Notes under the pieces: model-generated
The model's input: the letters and a program-made list of their open reading frames with translations, nothing else
Databases searched by the model: none
What the model was told of the DNA's origin: nothing
Part shown: one piece after another, positions 14,861 through 22,589 of the stretch
Numbering within the stretch: the stretch's first letter is position 1
Layout: every line of letters starts with the position of its first letter
Program-made: the position numbers and the translations under genes
Source of the DNA: Prevotella sp.
Lineage (GTDB): Bacteria > Bacteroidota > Bacteroidia > Bacteroidales > Bacteroidaceae
Direction of reading: 5' to 3'
Assembly: GCA_016285075.1 (NCBI GenBank)
Contig: JAEEQB010000018.1
Coordinates: forward strand, 1-64,000
DNA: 64,000 nt

Positions 14861-16582
14861 ATGAAGAAGATACTACTATTACTCATAGCGATAACGGCCA
14901 GTTCGGTTGCAACGCTGGCAGCCGAGCATCGCGTCAACAAGGCCGCCGATGGCATTCGGAAAGAAATCCATCTTATCAAGGAAATAAAAGGTAAGCGCTT
15001 GCGTCACGTCACCCGCGCCAGTGAGGAAGGCAAGGGCGTTGTGTCGACATTGAGGTACGAGCAGCTTCCCGACATGAAGACGCCGCGCCTGTCTCACCAG
15101 TCTTTCCCTTCGGGCAATGGCATTGTTGTGGTGGGTGGCCGCACCACAGGCTTCGCACTGACCAACACGGCTGAGATCTATCGGAACGGCAAATGGCAGA
15201 GCATCGACATTGCTTCTCCCCACGACGGCGCTTTCTCCGTGGAACTCAACGATGGACGCGTGATGGTAGGTGGTGGCTTCTCGTCGAACAACGGCGTGGG
15301 ACAAAGCCGCTTCACCGACATCTACGACCCCAAGACCAATCTGTTCAGTGCTGGCCCCAACCTCTCCGTAGCGCGAGCCGAGGCCAAGGCCATCAACCTG
15401 AACGGGAAAGTGTACGTCAGCGGTAACTGGTATGCCGACGATACCGTCATTGACTGTTACAATGGTTCCAAGTTCTCTTCCGTGGGTGCGATGAATGGAC
15501 ACTCCAATCCCTATATGCTGACCGATCAAGACGGCAATCTCATCGTCTTGTCATCTTACGACACCAAGGGTCAGAGCACAGGCCTCTACACCGACTACGA
15601 CGGCACCAAGTACTTTGTAGGAGTAAGCTACAATCCAGCAACAAACCAAGCCAGTCTCTACGGCTTCCCGTCGACTTTCTCGCCTATGGCTCTGACCGAT
15701 GATGTCCGTACGACTAACTACCAGATGACTCAAGAGGGCGTGAACTACTATATGATACTTTGCAGTCGCAACGGGAAGCCTGTGCTCTATGTCTATGATG
15801 GCGATGATATTTACGACATCGGTGTTGACCTTCCTGTGAAGTCCTCCACGGGTGCAACTATTGCCTGGCGCGGCGGCGTGTTTATCAACAAGGCCAAGGA
15901 GGAAATCTACATCATAGGTACCAGTGGCACGAACACCAACCAGTCGGTACACATCATCAGCCTGAGCTTCGAGGGAGCATGGACCATTGCCTCCGCATCG
16001 GGCTTCAGTCACAATCTGCAGACAGCCTCTTGGACGCTGACGAGCGACGGGCGTCTGGCTTGCACGGGTGGCAGCATCAATGACAACACCGATGCCCAGC
16101 GCAAAGCCTATATCTTCGCCCCGCCCACAGCTGGTGAGACCTACAACGACACGCCTGGCCCTGCAGGCAGCGGTCCGCGTCTCGTTGTCTGGAAGAAGTC
16201 GGGCGAGAAGGTGACCTACGACCTGCACCATGCACCCATCACCACCTTCTCTAACGACAAGTTGGTCATCCGTACCAACAAGACCACGGTCACCTATTCG
16301 CGTAAGGACGTGCTGCGTTACACCTACGAGCAAGTGTCGGCTACCGGCATAGAGCTACAGCCTGGTGAACGTGAGGTACAGGTGAACATCGACGGCGACG
16401 AGGTGACCTTCCGTGGCTTGAAAGCCGGAGCCGTGGCCAAGGTCTACGGTGTGAACGGCGTGCTTATCAGCCAGCATACTGCCGTTGCCGGCCAGCCGCT
16501 GACTGTCTCTATCAAGAACCGCCCCAGCGGCGTGTATATCGTGAAAGCCGATACGGAAAGCATCAAGCTCATGAAAAAGTAA
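14861..16582 (+). CDS. secreted kelch-like beta-propeller protein with type IX-like sorting domain
   Basis: 573 aa. A signal peptide (MKKILLLLIAITASSVATLA) precedes a propeller with kelch-like blades: GNGIVVVGGRTTGFALTNTA, DGRVMVGGGFSSNN, RFTDIYDPKTNLFSAGPNL and NGKVYVSGNWY, over about residues 65-420. The last ~75 residues form a beta-sandwich like the type A C-terminal domains of the type IX secretion system: VYGVNGVLISQHTAVAG, then NRPSGVYIVKADTESIKLMKK. Such proteins are exported to the cell surface; the ligand or substrate is unknown. The BACON protein follows 13 bases downstream, so the pair probably forms one surface unit. Confidence 0.8.
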   Translation: MKKILLLLIAITASSVATLAAEHRVNKAADGIRKEIHLIKEIKGKRLRHVTRASEEGKGVVSTLRYEQLPDMKTPRLSHQSFPSGNGIVVVGGRTTGFALTNTAEIYRNGKWQSIDIASPHDGAFSVELNDGRVMVGGGFSSNNGVGQSRFTDIYDPKTNLFSAGPNLSVARAEAKAINLNGKVYVSGNWYADDTVIDCYNGSKFSSVGAMNGHSNPYMLTDQDGNLIVLSSYDTKGQSTGLYTDYDGTKYFVGVSYNPATNQASLYGFPSTFSPMALTDDVRTTNYQMTQEGVNYYMILCSRNGKPVLYVYDGDDIYDIGVDLPVKSSTGATIAWRGGVFINKAKEEIYIIGTSGTNTNQSVHIISLSFEGAWTIASASGFSHNLQTASWTLTSDGRLACTGGSINDNTDAQRKAYIFAPPTAGETYNDTPGPAGSGPRLVVWKKSGEKVTYDLHHAPITTFSNDKLVIRTNKTTVTYSRKDVLRYTYEQVSATGIELQPGEREVQVNIDGDEVTFRGLKAGAVAKVYGVNGVLISQHTAVAGQPLTVSIKNRPSGVYIVKADTESIKLMKK

Positions 16583-16595
16583 AAACGGTGTTATT

Positions 16596-19500
16596 ATGAA
16601 GCAGATAGGTTTCTCTTATTCAAGGATACAGGCTGTGGCAAGGTGGTTTCTGCCCCTTTGCCTCTTAGCCCTTTTGCCGTTATCGGCCTCAGCCCAAGAG
16701 ACCATCGAGGGCGGCGAGGCGTTCTACATCTGGCAGAACGACGGACACTTCAATGGTTTCTTCTACGACCAAGTACAGGAAATCAGGTATTCGCGCTTCG
16801 ATACCCTCAACGTGGAACACGACGACTACGTGTCGCAGGAGGTGGTCACCGCCGACAGCACTTACCGCATCATGCTCACGGCCATCGACTCCGTGAGCTT
16901 CGTGCAGCCCGAAATAAAGTTTGCCAAGGCCGTGCGCTTCATGCGCGACGAGGGGATGATGACCTATTACCAGTCTATGGTAAAGACCGACGAGGCGTTC
17001 ACGCTGACCTTCAGCGGTGATATGCCTTCGGCACTCCGCCCCAAGGTAGGCGACGTGTTGTCCTGTCCCGACCTGCCCGACTATGATGAGGCCTTCGTGG
17101 GCAAGGTGAAGCGGGTCAGCGGCTCTGGAGGAGCCATCGTTGTGGAGTGTGGCTATGTTGACAAGCTCAGCGACGTGTTTGAGCAGTTCATCACCATCGA
17201 GCAGGTGAGACAGGTGCAGACACCAGAAGGTTCTTCCACGCGCCGCCGCATAGCAGGATTCGATGCGCCAAAGCGCATAGAGGGCAATATTAACGACCTT
17301 ACACTTTTCAATTTCAGTGCTACTCTTGAGGGCAACATCCTCCTGAGGGAGAAGCTTAGGTTAGGACTGACCCTGAACGTGGGTTTCGGCATGACAGTCT
17401 CCGCAGTGTACAAACTGACATGGACCGAGATTTACGTCAAGACGGAGATGAAAGAGCAGGTAGCACTTGGTGCTTCGGTTTCGCTCGACGGCGAGCTGGC
17501 CAGTACCGACGACTTGACTGCCCTGCCTGGCGCGGGCGCGCTCGTGAAGCGTTTCTCAAAGGTTCCCTTCCCTGCCCACTTCCCCATACTCTACGTCAAT
17601 GTGACGCCCACTCCCTTCTCCCGTATAGATGCCCACGTGAAGGCGTCGCTGAATCTTGGCGTACAAGTGAAGTCACTGACCCAGAGCTTTGAGCTTTCGG
17701 AAACCTGGCCATACATCAGGATAAAGGTTGGTTTCCTGCCTTTCCCAATCCTGCCACTCTCCTTTGAACCCAGCGGCACATTCAACCTCACTGCCGAGAT
17801 TAACGGTTTGGCTCAGACGGGCATCAAGTTCCCCTTTGAAATGGGTACAGAGGACTGGACGAAGCTGCTCGCAGAGGCCAAAGGCAGCGTCAACGTGTAT
17901 GCCGGACCGAAAATCAGCGGAGCACTGACCTTTGATATCGGCAAGTACCTAAAAGAGCATAAGGGAGCGTATGAGAACCTGAAGGACACCAAGGTAGACC
18001 TCTCGCTCATGAGTATTGACACGGAGTTCAAGGTCACAGGCTCTGTATTGAAGAAGAAGGCCGAGGTGAAGCATACCCAGTCGGTCGCATACGGCACCTA
18101 TACGCTTCACCTCTTCCCCGATATTACGGACGTGACGTTCGACGTCTCCGGCAACCTCGGGGACGTGGTGACAGCCAAGTTCAAGACGTCTGGCGACGTG
18201 TTCGTGCCGCAGAGCATTGGCTTCGGAATCTATACCCAGGATCAGAATGAGGAGTATACGGTTCTTGGTCGTAGGATGTACCGCGATGAGACCTACTTCC
18301 TAAATACCTTCAACGAGGTGGAGCTGACGATGGAGGACATAGCACCGGGTAACTACATGTTGCGCCCCATCATCCTGACGCCCTTTGGCATCGTACCCCT
18401 CTACAAGCATGAACAGCCTTTTACCGTTGCTCCGAGAAAGATGGTCATCAACCCCACGGAGGTGACGGCTGAGGAGTCGGGCGGCGAGTTTGTCATAAGT
18501 ATTCTGAATACCGTTGACATGCCGCTCAGCTGTAGCACCGACGAAAGCTGGATTCATCCCGAAATACAGAACCGGGGTGTTAGCGGCATGGTCATGGTGG
18601 TCAAGGTCGACGAGAACAATACCGACCGATACCGCACAGGCACCGTTACCGTGCGCCTGCGCCTTTCCACTACAGACACCGTGGAGAAGGAACTCACCGT
18701 ACACCAGTATGGCGGCTTGCAAATCTCACCCACTACCCTGAACTTCACTAAGGATGGTGGTGAACAGACGGTTGATGTGCTTACCTCACAACACACCATC
18801 ACCGTCAACCTCAATGGCGCGGAAAGCTGGCTCAGCTATTTGCCCGACGGTCGTAAGATTATCTTCACCGCCAAGAAGAACGACGGGTTGCCTCGCGCGG
18901 CCACCGTTACCATCAGTTCGTACAATCCCAAACACGATGGCATCAACGCCGTAGACCTGAAAGTCAGTCAGGAGGGTGCCGACAACGTTAGTTTGGAAAA
19001 GACAGAAGTGACCCTTGAGTCGAGTGGCGTCTCTCAGCGGGTGACCACCACCAACGGCTCCTTCACCCTGAGCGATGCCGTCGTGCGCAAGGAGTCCCAG
19101 GACTGGCTCATGGTTGAGAAGCAGGCCAGCGGCGTCATCGTCACCGCCACGCCCAACACCACCAGCCAGCCGCGTATCGGCTACATTGACCTGACCTTCA
19201 CCAAGACTGGCAGCGACGGGCAGAAATACAAGGTGACGCTCACACTCAAGGTGACACAGAAAGCGGCGGCTGGGCCGAGCGTCAGCCCCACCAGCCTGAC
19301 CTATGAGGCAGCGGGTGGCACGCAGGTGGTAACGATTACCCCGCAGGGCTATGCCCGCAGGGGTTACATCATTCCCGATGCCGACAAGTCGTGGCTCTCT
19401 GGTGAGTTTGGCGACAACAACACCATCAAGTTTACCGCCAAGGCCAACACCACCGGAAAGGATCGCACTACCACCATCCGTTGCTACGTCACCAATGTGC

Positions 19501-20057
19501 AGAACTCCACAGATGCCCAGCGCGTCTATTTGGACGATGTAAAGGTCTTGCAGAAGGCTGCCCAGCAAAGCGCATTGAAGATTAAGAGCGTGGTACTTTA
19601 TGTCGGTTATCGGTCTACGACGCCGCAGAGTTTTACGGTAGATTGGAATAAAAATGAAGGTGTGATCCAGGCTGTAGCATCAGGCGGCGGCGTTCATGTG
19701 ACGTGTACGAACAATCTTAGTTACAACAAATCCACTCTTTCGTTCGACATTGATGACGTAAGCAAGCTGAGTAGCAAAAAGGCAATAATCAGTAATCTCA
19801 AGAGTGAGGGAAAAGAATACAGTACGGATAGAACCAGCCAATGGAAAGTAGCGACAAAGAGCAAGGCAAATGATAGCTGCTACGATGGACTTAATGGTAA
19901 AACCTGTAATTGGCAATGGGAAAAAGGCGAATTCATAGAATTCGAAAGACAATCAATTCTAAAAGGTGCTACTGAGCCTATATCTTCTATCACACTCTCT
20001 GATAATAGTTTAGCTAGCGTAAGTGCAACTCTAACTATAATACTTGAAAAGGAATGA
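16596..20057 (+). CDS. large secreted BACON-repeat protein
   Basis: 1153 aa. A signal peptide ends in LLPLSASAQ. Residues about 35-120 (EAFYIWQNDGHFNGFFYDQV, then a repeat-like DSVSFVQPE) resemble an N-terminal domain common in Prevotella surface proteins. A long beta-rich part follows to ~610. Then come about four BACON-type modules, each opening with a xxISPTxLxFxxxGGxxxVxV pattern: MVINPTEVTAEESGGEFVIS, LQISPTTLNFTKDGGEQTVD, VSLEKTEVTLESSGVSQRVT and SVSPTSLTYEAAGGTQVVTI. BACON domains are thought to bind mucin or glycans. The last ~140 residues are of another type, with lower GC. Operon partner of the kelch protein. Confidence 0.8.
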   Translation: MKQIGFSYSRIQAVARWFLPLCLLALLPLSASAQETIEGGEAFYIWQNDGHFNGFFYDQVQEIRYSRFDTLNVEHDDYVSQEVVTADSTYRIMLTAIDSVSFVQPEIKFAKAVRFMRDEGMMTYYQSMVKTDEAFTLTFSGDMPSALRPKVGDVLSCPDLPDYDEAFVGKVKRVSGSGGAIVVECGYVDKLSDVFEQFITIEQVRQVQTPEGSSTRRRIAGFDAPKRIEGNINDLTLFNFSATLEGNILLREKLRLGLTLNVGFGMTVSAVYKLTWTEIYVKTEMKEQVALGASVSLDGELASTDDLTALPGAGALVKRFSKVPFPAHFPILYVNVTPTPFSRIDAHVKASLNLGVQVKSLTQSFELSETWPYIRIKVGFLPFPILPLSFEPSGTFNLTAEINGLAQTGIKFPFEMGTEDWTKLLAEAKGSVNVYAGPKISGALTFDIGKYLKEHKGAYENLKDTKVDLSLMSIDTEFKVTGSVLKKKAEVKHTQSVAYGTYTLHLFPDITDVTFDVSGNLGDVVTAKFKTSGDVFVPQSIGFGIYTQDQNEEYTVLGRRMYRDETYFLNTFNEVELTMEDIAPGNYMLRPIILTPFGIVPLYKHEQPFTVAPRKMVINPTEVTAEESGGEFVISILNTVDMPLSCSTDESWIHPEIQNRGVSGMVMVVKVDENNTDRYRTGTVTVRLRLSTTDTVEKELTVHQYGGLQISPTTLNFTKDGGEQTVDVLTSQHTITVNLNGAESWLSYLPDGRKIIFTAKKNDGLPRAATVTISSYNPKHDGINAVDLKVSQEGADNVSLEKTEVTLESSGVSQRVTTTNGSFTLSDAVVRKESQDWLMVEKQASGVIVTATPNTTSQPRIGYIDLTFTKTGSDGQKYKVTLTLKVTQKAAAGPSVSPTSLTYEAAGGTQVVTITPQGYARRGYIIPDADKSWLSGEFGDNNTIKFTAKANTTGKDRTTTIRCYVTNVQNSTDAQRVYLDDVKVLQKAAQQSALKIKSVVLYVGYRSTTPQSFTVDWNKNEGVIQAVASGGGVHVTCTNNLSYNKSTLSFDIDDVSKLSSKKAIISNLKSEGKEYSTDRTSQWKVATKSKANDSCYDGLNGKTCNWQWEKGEFIEFERQSILKGATEPISSITLSDNSLASVSATLTIILEKE

Positions 20058-20083
20058 ATGTAGCCTCCGCGCTAACATACTTC

Positions 20084-20130
20084 AACGGTTCCCCGCTGTC
20101 ACCATCGGACAGCGGGGAACCGTTTTCTTC
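20084..20130 (+). terminator. intrinsic terminator of the kelch/BACON operon
   Basis: AACGGTTCCCCGCTGTC and GACAGCGGGGAACCGTT form a perfect 17-bp stem around a 7-base loop (20101-20107), followed by TTCTTC. It begins 26 bases after the BACON stop. The stem is symmetric and also lies past the end of the minus-strand gene at 20226, so it may act in both directions. Confidence 0.85.
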
Positions 20131-20225
20131 TACGACCGAAGGCAAGTCCTTTAAGTCCTTCAAGTCCTTAGACCCCAATCATTCCGTAGCTGAAGGCCGT
20201 GTTTTCTTATGTGCGAACCATTATT

Positions 20226-21422
20226 TTAGAGGACAAAAGCCTGGGCATTGGCCCTGATATACTTCATTGCACATGGTTCTATATAGTGCTCGTTGTTAAA
20301 GAATACTTTGTCCTCCTCGTCGAAATTATAGTCAAGAGCATCTGTCGCCGCTTCCCTTTCCTTTTGTTCAAAGGGTGGGTGGGGTGTAAACCTGTCACAA
20401 GCCTTCTGCAGGTTCTCTGCCAGGCGGGGAACCCTGATGGCCTGAAGACCGGCTATAGCCTCTTTCCAAAGAATGCCAATGGAATTGATAAAGAACTGAT
20501 AGTGACCTCCGTTACTCACTTCTGAGCTGTACCACTGGACAGCAAAGATATATATCTGCTCCTTCGTAAACCGTGAAGCGTCTTTCTGAAAGGTTTTATA
20601 ATCATCTAAATTGACGGAATACCAGACTGGGTCGATAATATCCTGTACACAGGCACCCTCTCTAAAGATGTTTTCCTCTGTAACGTGATGGAAGGTCGCC
20701 TTTTTTTTATATTCTTCAATGGACATGAACATGCCCTCAACCATTTGCCTTTTGTACTCTTGGTACTCTTTGGTGTACTTCTCCCACAGTCTCTTTTTAG
20801 TTCTTTTGTCCCAATAGTATTCCCATAATCCGTAAGTAGCCATTGCCGTAAACGTAAGGATGCCGGCATAGATGCCCCAGGTTTTATAAAATAAGATACA
20901 CACTATCAGGAACAGCCCCAGTGGTATATAAACATACAGCGAAATCTTATCCTGCTTTTGGGAAATCTTCTTGTATTCCTCCTTAAGACCATCGTTGCAA
21001 GCCTGCTTACGTGACACCACAAAGCCACTGCCGTCAGCATTGTGCAACTCTTGGCTACCGCTGATGTTACCGCTGATGTCGAAGTAGGCCAAGTGGAACT
21101 CCTTAGCTAGGTTAAAAGCCAATGCACGCGTCTTTTCATAGTCTGTCCACCCAAGCTCGACGTAGATCATGTCCTCAGAAAAAACATACTCTGCTTCAGG
21201 GAATTCGCCATTGCCAAGTTCATCGTCAGGTGGAGCGAACTCACCGTTCAGCGGACGTACCTTGTCCTTCATCTTCAGGAACCATTGTTGCAGGCTTGGC
21301 GATGCCAACATGTGATCTTCATGCTGCATCGGCCTTTCATGCCTGGAGTCGTACCAAGCCAGAAATTCCCTGCTGTTGCTAAAACGCTGGGGATGGTCAA
21401 TGATAGCAATATTGTAGCCCAT
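20226..21422 (-). CDS. DUF4375-like (DMP19 family) membrane protein
   Basis: 398 aa. The N-terminal ~150 residues are soluble (MGYNIAIIDHPQRFSNSREF) and unlike any family I recognise. Two hydrophobic segments follow at about 163-200 (YVYIPLGLFLIVCILFY and GILTFTAMATYGLWEYYW), then a charged helix. The C-terminal part, about 280-345, reads FAVQWYSSEVSNGGHYQFFI, which fits the DUF4375 signature (a conserved E-V-x-N-G-G-F/H-x-Q-F-F), a domain of unknown function. The final tail is acidic. Single gene with a clear promoter. Confidence 0.7.
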   Translation of the reverse strand: MGYNIAIIDHPQRFSNSREFLAWYDSRHERPMQHEDHMLASPSLQQWFLKMKDKVRPLNGEFAPPDDELGNGEFPEAEYVFSEDMIYVELGWTDYEKTRALAFNLAKEFHLAYFDISGNISGSQELHNADGSGFVVSRKQACNDGLKEEYKKISQKQDKISLYVYIPLGLFLIVCILFYKTWGIYAGILTFTAMATYGLWEYYWDKRTKKRLWEKYTKEYQEYKRQMVEGMFMSIEEYKKKATFHHVTEENIFREGACVQDIIDPVWYSVNLDDYKTFQKDASRFTKEQIYIFAVQWYSSEVSNGGHYQFFINSIGILWKEAIAGLQAIRVPRLAENLQKACDRFTPHPPFEQKEREAATDALDYNFDEEDKVFFNNEHYIEPCAMKYIRANAQAFVL

Positions 21423-21444
21423 ACAGATTATGATTGTTCGCCCG

Positions 21445-21476
21445 CAAAGTTACACACTTTTCCTGACTCCACCAAA
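21445..21476 (-). promoter_or_regulatory. promoter of the DUF4375-like gene
   Basis: Minus-strand TAACTTTG at 21445-21452 and TTTG at 21473-21476, spacing 20; 22 bases upstream of the ATG. Confidence 0.75.
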
Positions 21477-21533
21477 TAAGAGCATGAAAATGTAATAGGC
21501 CACACACCTCTCGCCGCTCAATGCTACTCCTTC

Positions 21534-21621
21534 AAGCAATGAATGGCCTTCACTCAAGCAAAAGAGCCCCTCTCTTCAAGCAAGGGACGGGCTTTATTCA
21601 AGCAAGGAATAAGTCCCTTCT
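21534..21621. repeat. 22-base-pitch array, AAGCAA type (4 units)
   Basis: AAGCAA begins at 21534, 21556, 21578 and 21600, exactly 22 bases apart, each preceded by (T/C)TC. The interior of each unit differs, but units 1 and 2 contain clear inverted repeats of different sequence (TGAA-tggcc-TTCA; AAGAG-cccct-CTCTT). Confidence 0.8.
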
Positions 21622-21656
21622 TTGTGTCACTCTGCACGTCCTGTAGCAACAACGAA

Positions 21657-21722
21657 CGTTACCTAAAGTAACGCAGCACGTTACCTTAGCTAACGGCTCC
21701 CGTTACCTTAGGTAATGTCAGA
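21657..21722. repeat. 22-base-pitch array, CGTTACC palindrome type (3 units)
   Basis: Three 17-base near-palindromes begin at 21657, 21679 and 21701: CGTTACCTAAAGTAACG, CGTTACCTTAGCTAACG and CGTTACCTTAGGTAATG. Each is followed by a 5-base spacer, giving a pitch of exactly 22. The arms differ slightly between units while keeping symmetry. They could be operator-like protein sites or small hairpins. Confidence 0.85.
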
Positions 21723-21740
21723 CACAGTAAGTACTGGTTT

Positions 21741-21773
21741 TTGTGTCACCCTTGTGTCACCCTGTGACACCCT
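21741..21773. repeat. 11-base direct repeat (TTGTGTCACCC)
   Basis: TTGTGTCACCC at 21741 and 21752 is followed by the related CTGTGACACCC at 21762, so the pitch is about 11, half that of the neighbouring arrays. Further TGTGTCA copies occur at 21623 and 21807. Confidence 0.7.
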
Positions 21774-21929
21774 TTAAAAGGCTGCACACCCAGTGTTTAT
21801 CGGCATTGTGTCAGCGTGTCACCCTTCTTTTGTGTATTTTGCAGTATTAAGTAATGATAAAAAATAAGTTGGTATTGTTTTGAAAGAAATCAGAAACAAT
21901 TAGAATAATTCATCTCAACAATAATTATA

Positions 21930-22244
21930 TTACACGGCTACGCCCGTGTGCATCACTTCGTCATAGAGGGGAGACCAACGGTCTTCGGCCATGAGGACTG
22001 GTTCGATGAGGAAACTGACCTCGTCGACATCGTGCCAGAGTTTCTTGGAAATATCTAGCTTGCGCTCACCGTATGTCGGAACAATGACGGCCACATCGAT
22101 GTCACTGTCGGGATTGGCGTAGCCCTTGCTGTAGGAACCGAACATCATCACCTTCGGCTCGATTTCGAAGTGCGGGCTTATGACTCGCTTGTATCGGCTG
22201 ACGAGTTCGAGGGCCTCGTCTCGGGTAAGTGTCCTTCTATCCAT
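21930..22244 (-). CDS. MNT-type minimal nucleotidyltransferase (antitoxin-like)
   Basis: 104 aa from the ATG at 22244. It has the nucleotidyltransferase core FGSYSKGYANPDSDIDVAVIV: Gly36-Ser37, then Asp48 and Asp50 as metal ligands, with the third carboxylate expected near residue 75-85. In HEPN/MNT toxin-antitoxin pairs the MNT enzyme neutralises the HEPN RNase by adding AMP to it. The start overlaps the end of the HEPN-like gene by 8 bases, so translation is probably coupled. The enzyme looks intact although its partner does not. Confidence 0.82.
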   Translation of the reverse strand: MDRRTLTRDEALELVSRYKRVISPHFEIEPKVMMFGSYSKGYANPDSDIDVAVIVPTYGERKLDISKKLWHDVDEVSFLIEPVLMAEDRWSPLYDEVMHTGVAV

Positions 22245-22476
22245 TGTTGTAGTTGTTTTGTTTCGTTGATAATCTGCCGGCAGGCCGCTTGTGGTTGTGC
22301 GTGTAGGGCGGCTCGTCATCGCGCACAGCGTTCCAATAGGCCTTCAGCGTTTTCTCAATGACCTGGTGGCACATGAAAGCAACGTAGAGCCAACGGCCAC
22401 TGTTGTAGAGTGCCTCGGCGGTGTCGAGGTCGTAGTTGGCGATGTCGAGCCAGTAAGCTACTTTGTCTGTTGCCAT
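22237..22476 (-). pseudogene. truncated HEPN-domain protein
   Basis: 79 aa from the ATG at 22476. Residues 1-60 match the first helices of HEPN proteins (YWLDIANYDLDTAEALYNSG, MCHQVIEKTLKAYW, PPYTHN). HEPN proteins are usually 110-140 aa and place the catalytic R-x4-6-H in the C-terminal half. Here the sequence after THN turns into HKRPAGRLSTKQNNYNNG and stops at the MNT start. Another frame across the same bases reads SGLPADYQRN, more like the expected continuation, so a frameshift plus deletion is likely. The shortened protein should lack RNase activity. Confidence 0.7.
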
Positions 22477-22505
22477 ATTCGCTGTCGTTTTGTCGTTTAT
22501 GGGGG

Positions 22506-22513
22506 CAAAGATA
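22506..22513 (-). promoter_or_regulatory. -7 box of the HEPN/MNT unit
   Basis: Minus-strand TATCTTTG, 30 bases upstream of the HEPN-like start. No clear TTTG is seen at the -33 position. Confidence 0.5.
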
Positions 22514-22589
22514 CGAAATTTCCGCGAAACTCGTTGCAGTTCCGCGGAAAAAGATGCATTTTTTATGGTCTTGCCCTCGCCCTTAGGTT

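Larger units (their letters stand above)
21423..21929. other. 507-base intergenic block with two 22-base-pitch arrays
   Basis: Besides the promoter of the DUF4375-like gene, the block contains an AAGCAA array (21534-21621), a CGTTACC palindrome array (21657-21722) and an 11-base TTGTGTCACCC repeat (21741-21773). After 21830 it becomes AT-rich. No coding potential is visible on either strand. Confidence 0.7.

Noticed and set aside
15551..16333. 260-codon frame antisense to the kelch gene
   Set aside because: No start context or motif; the sense strand encodes a clear propeller and sorting domain.
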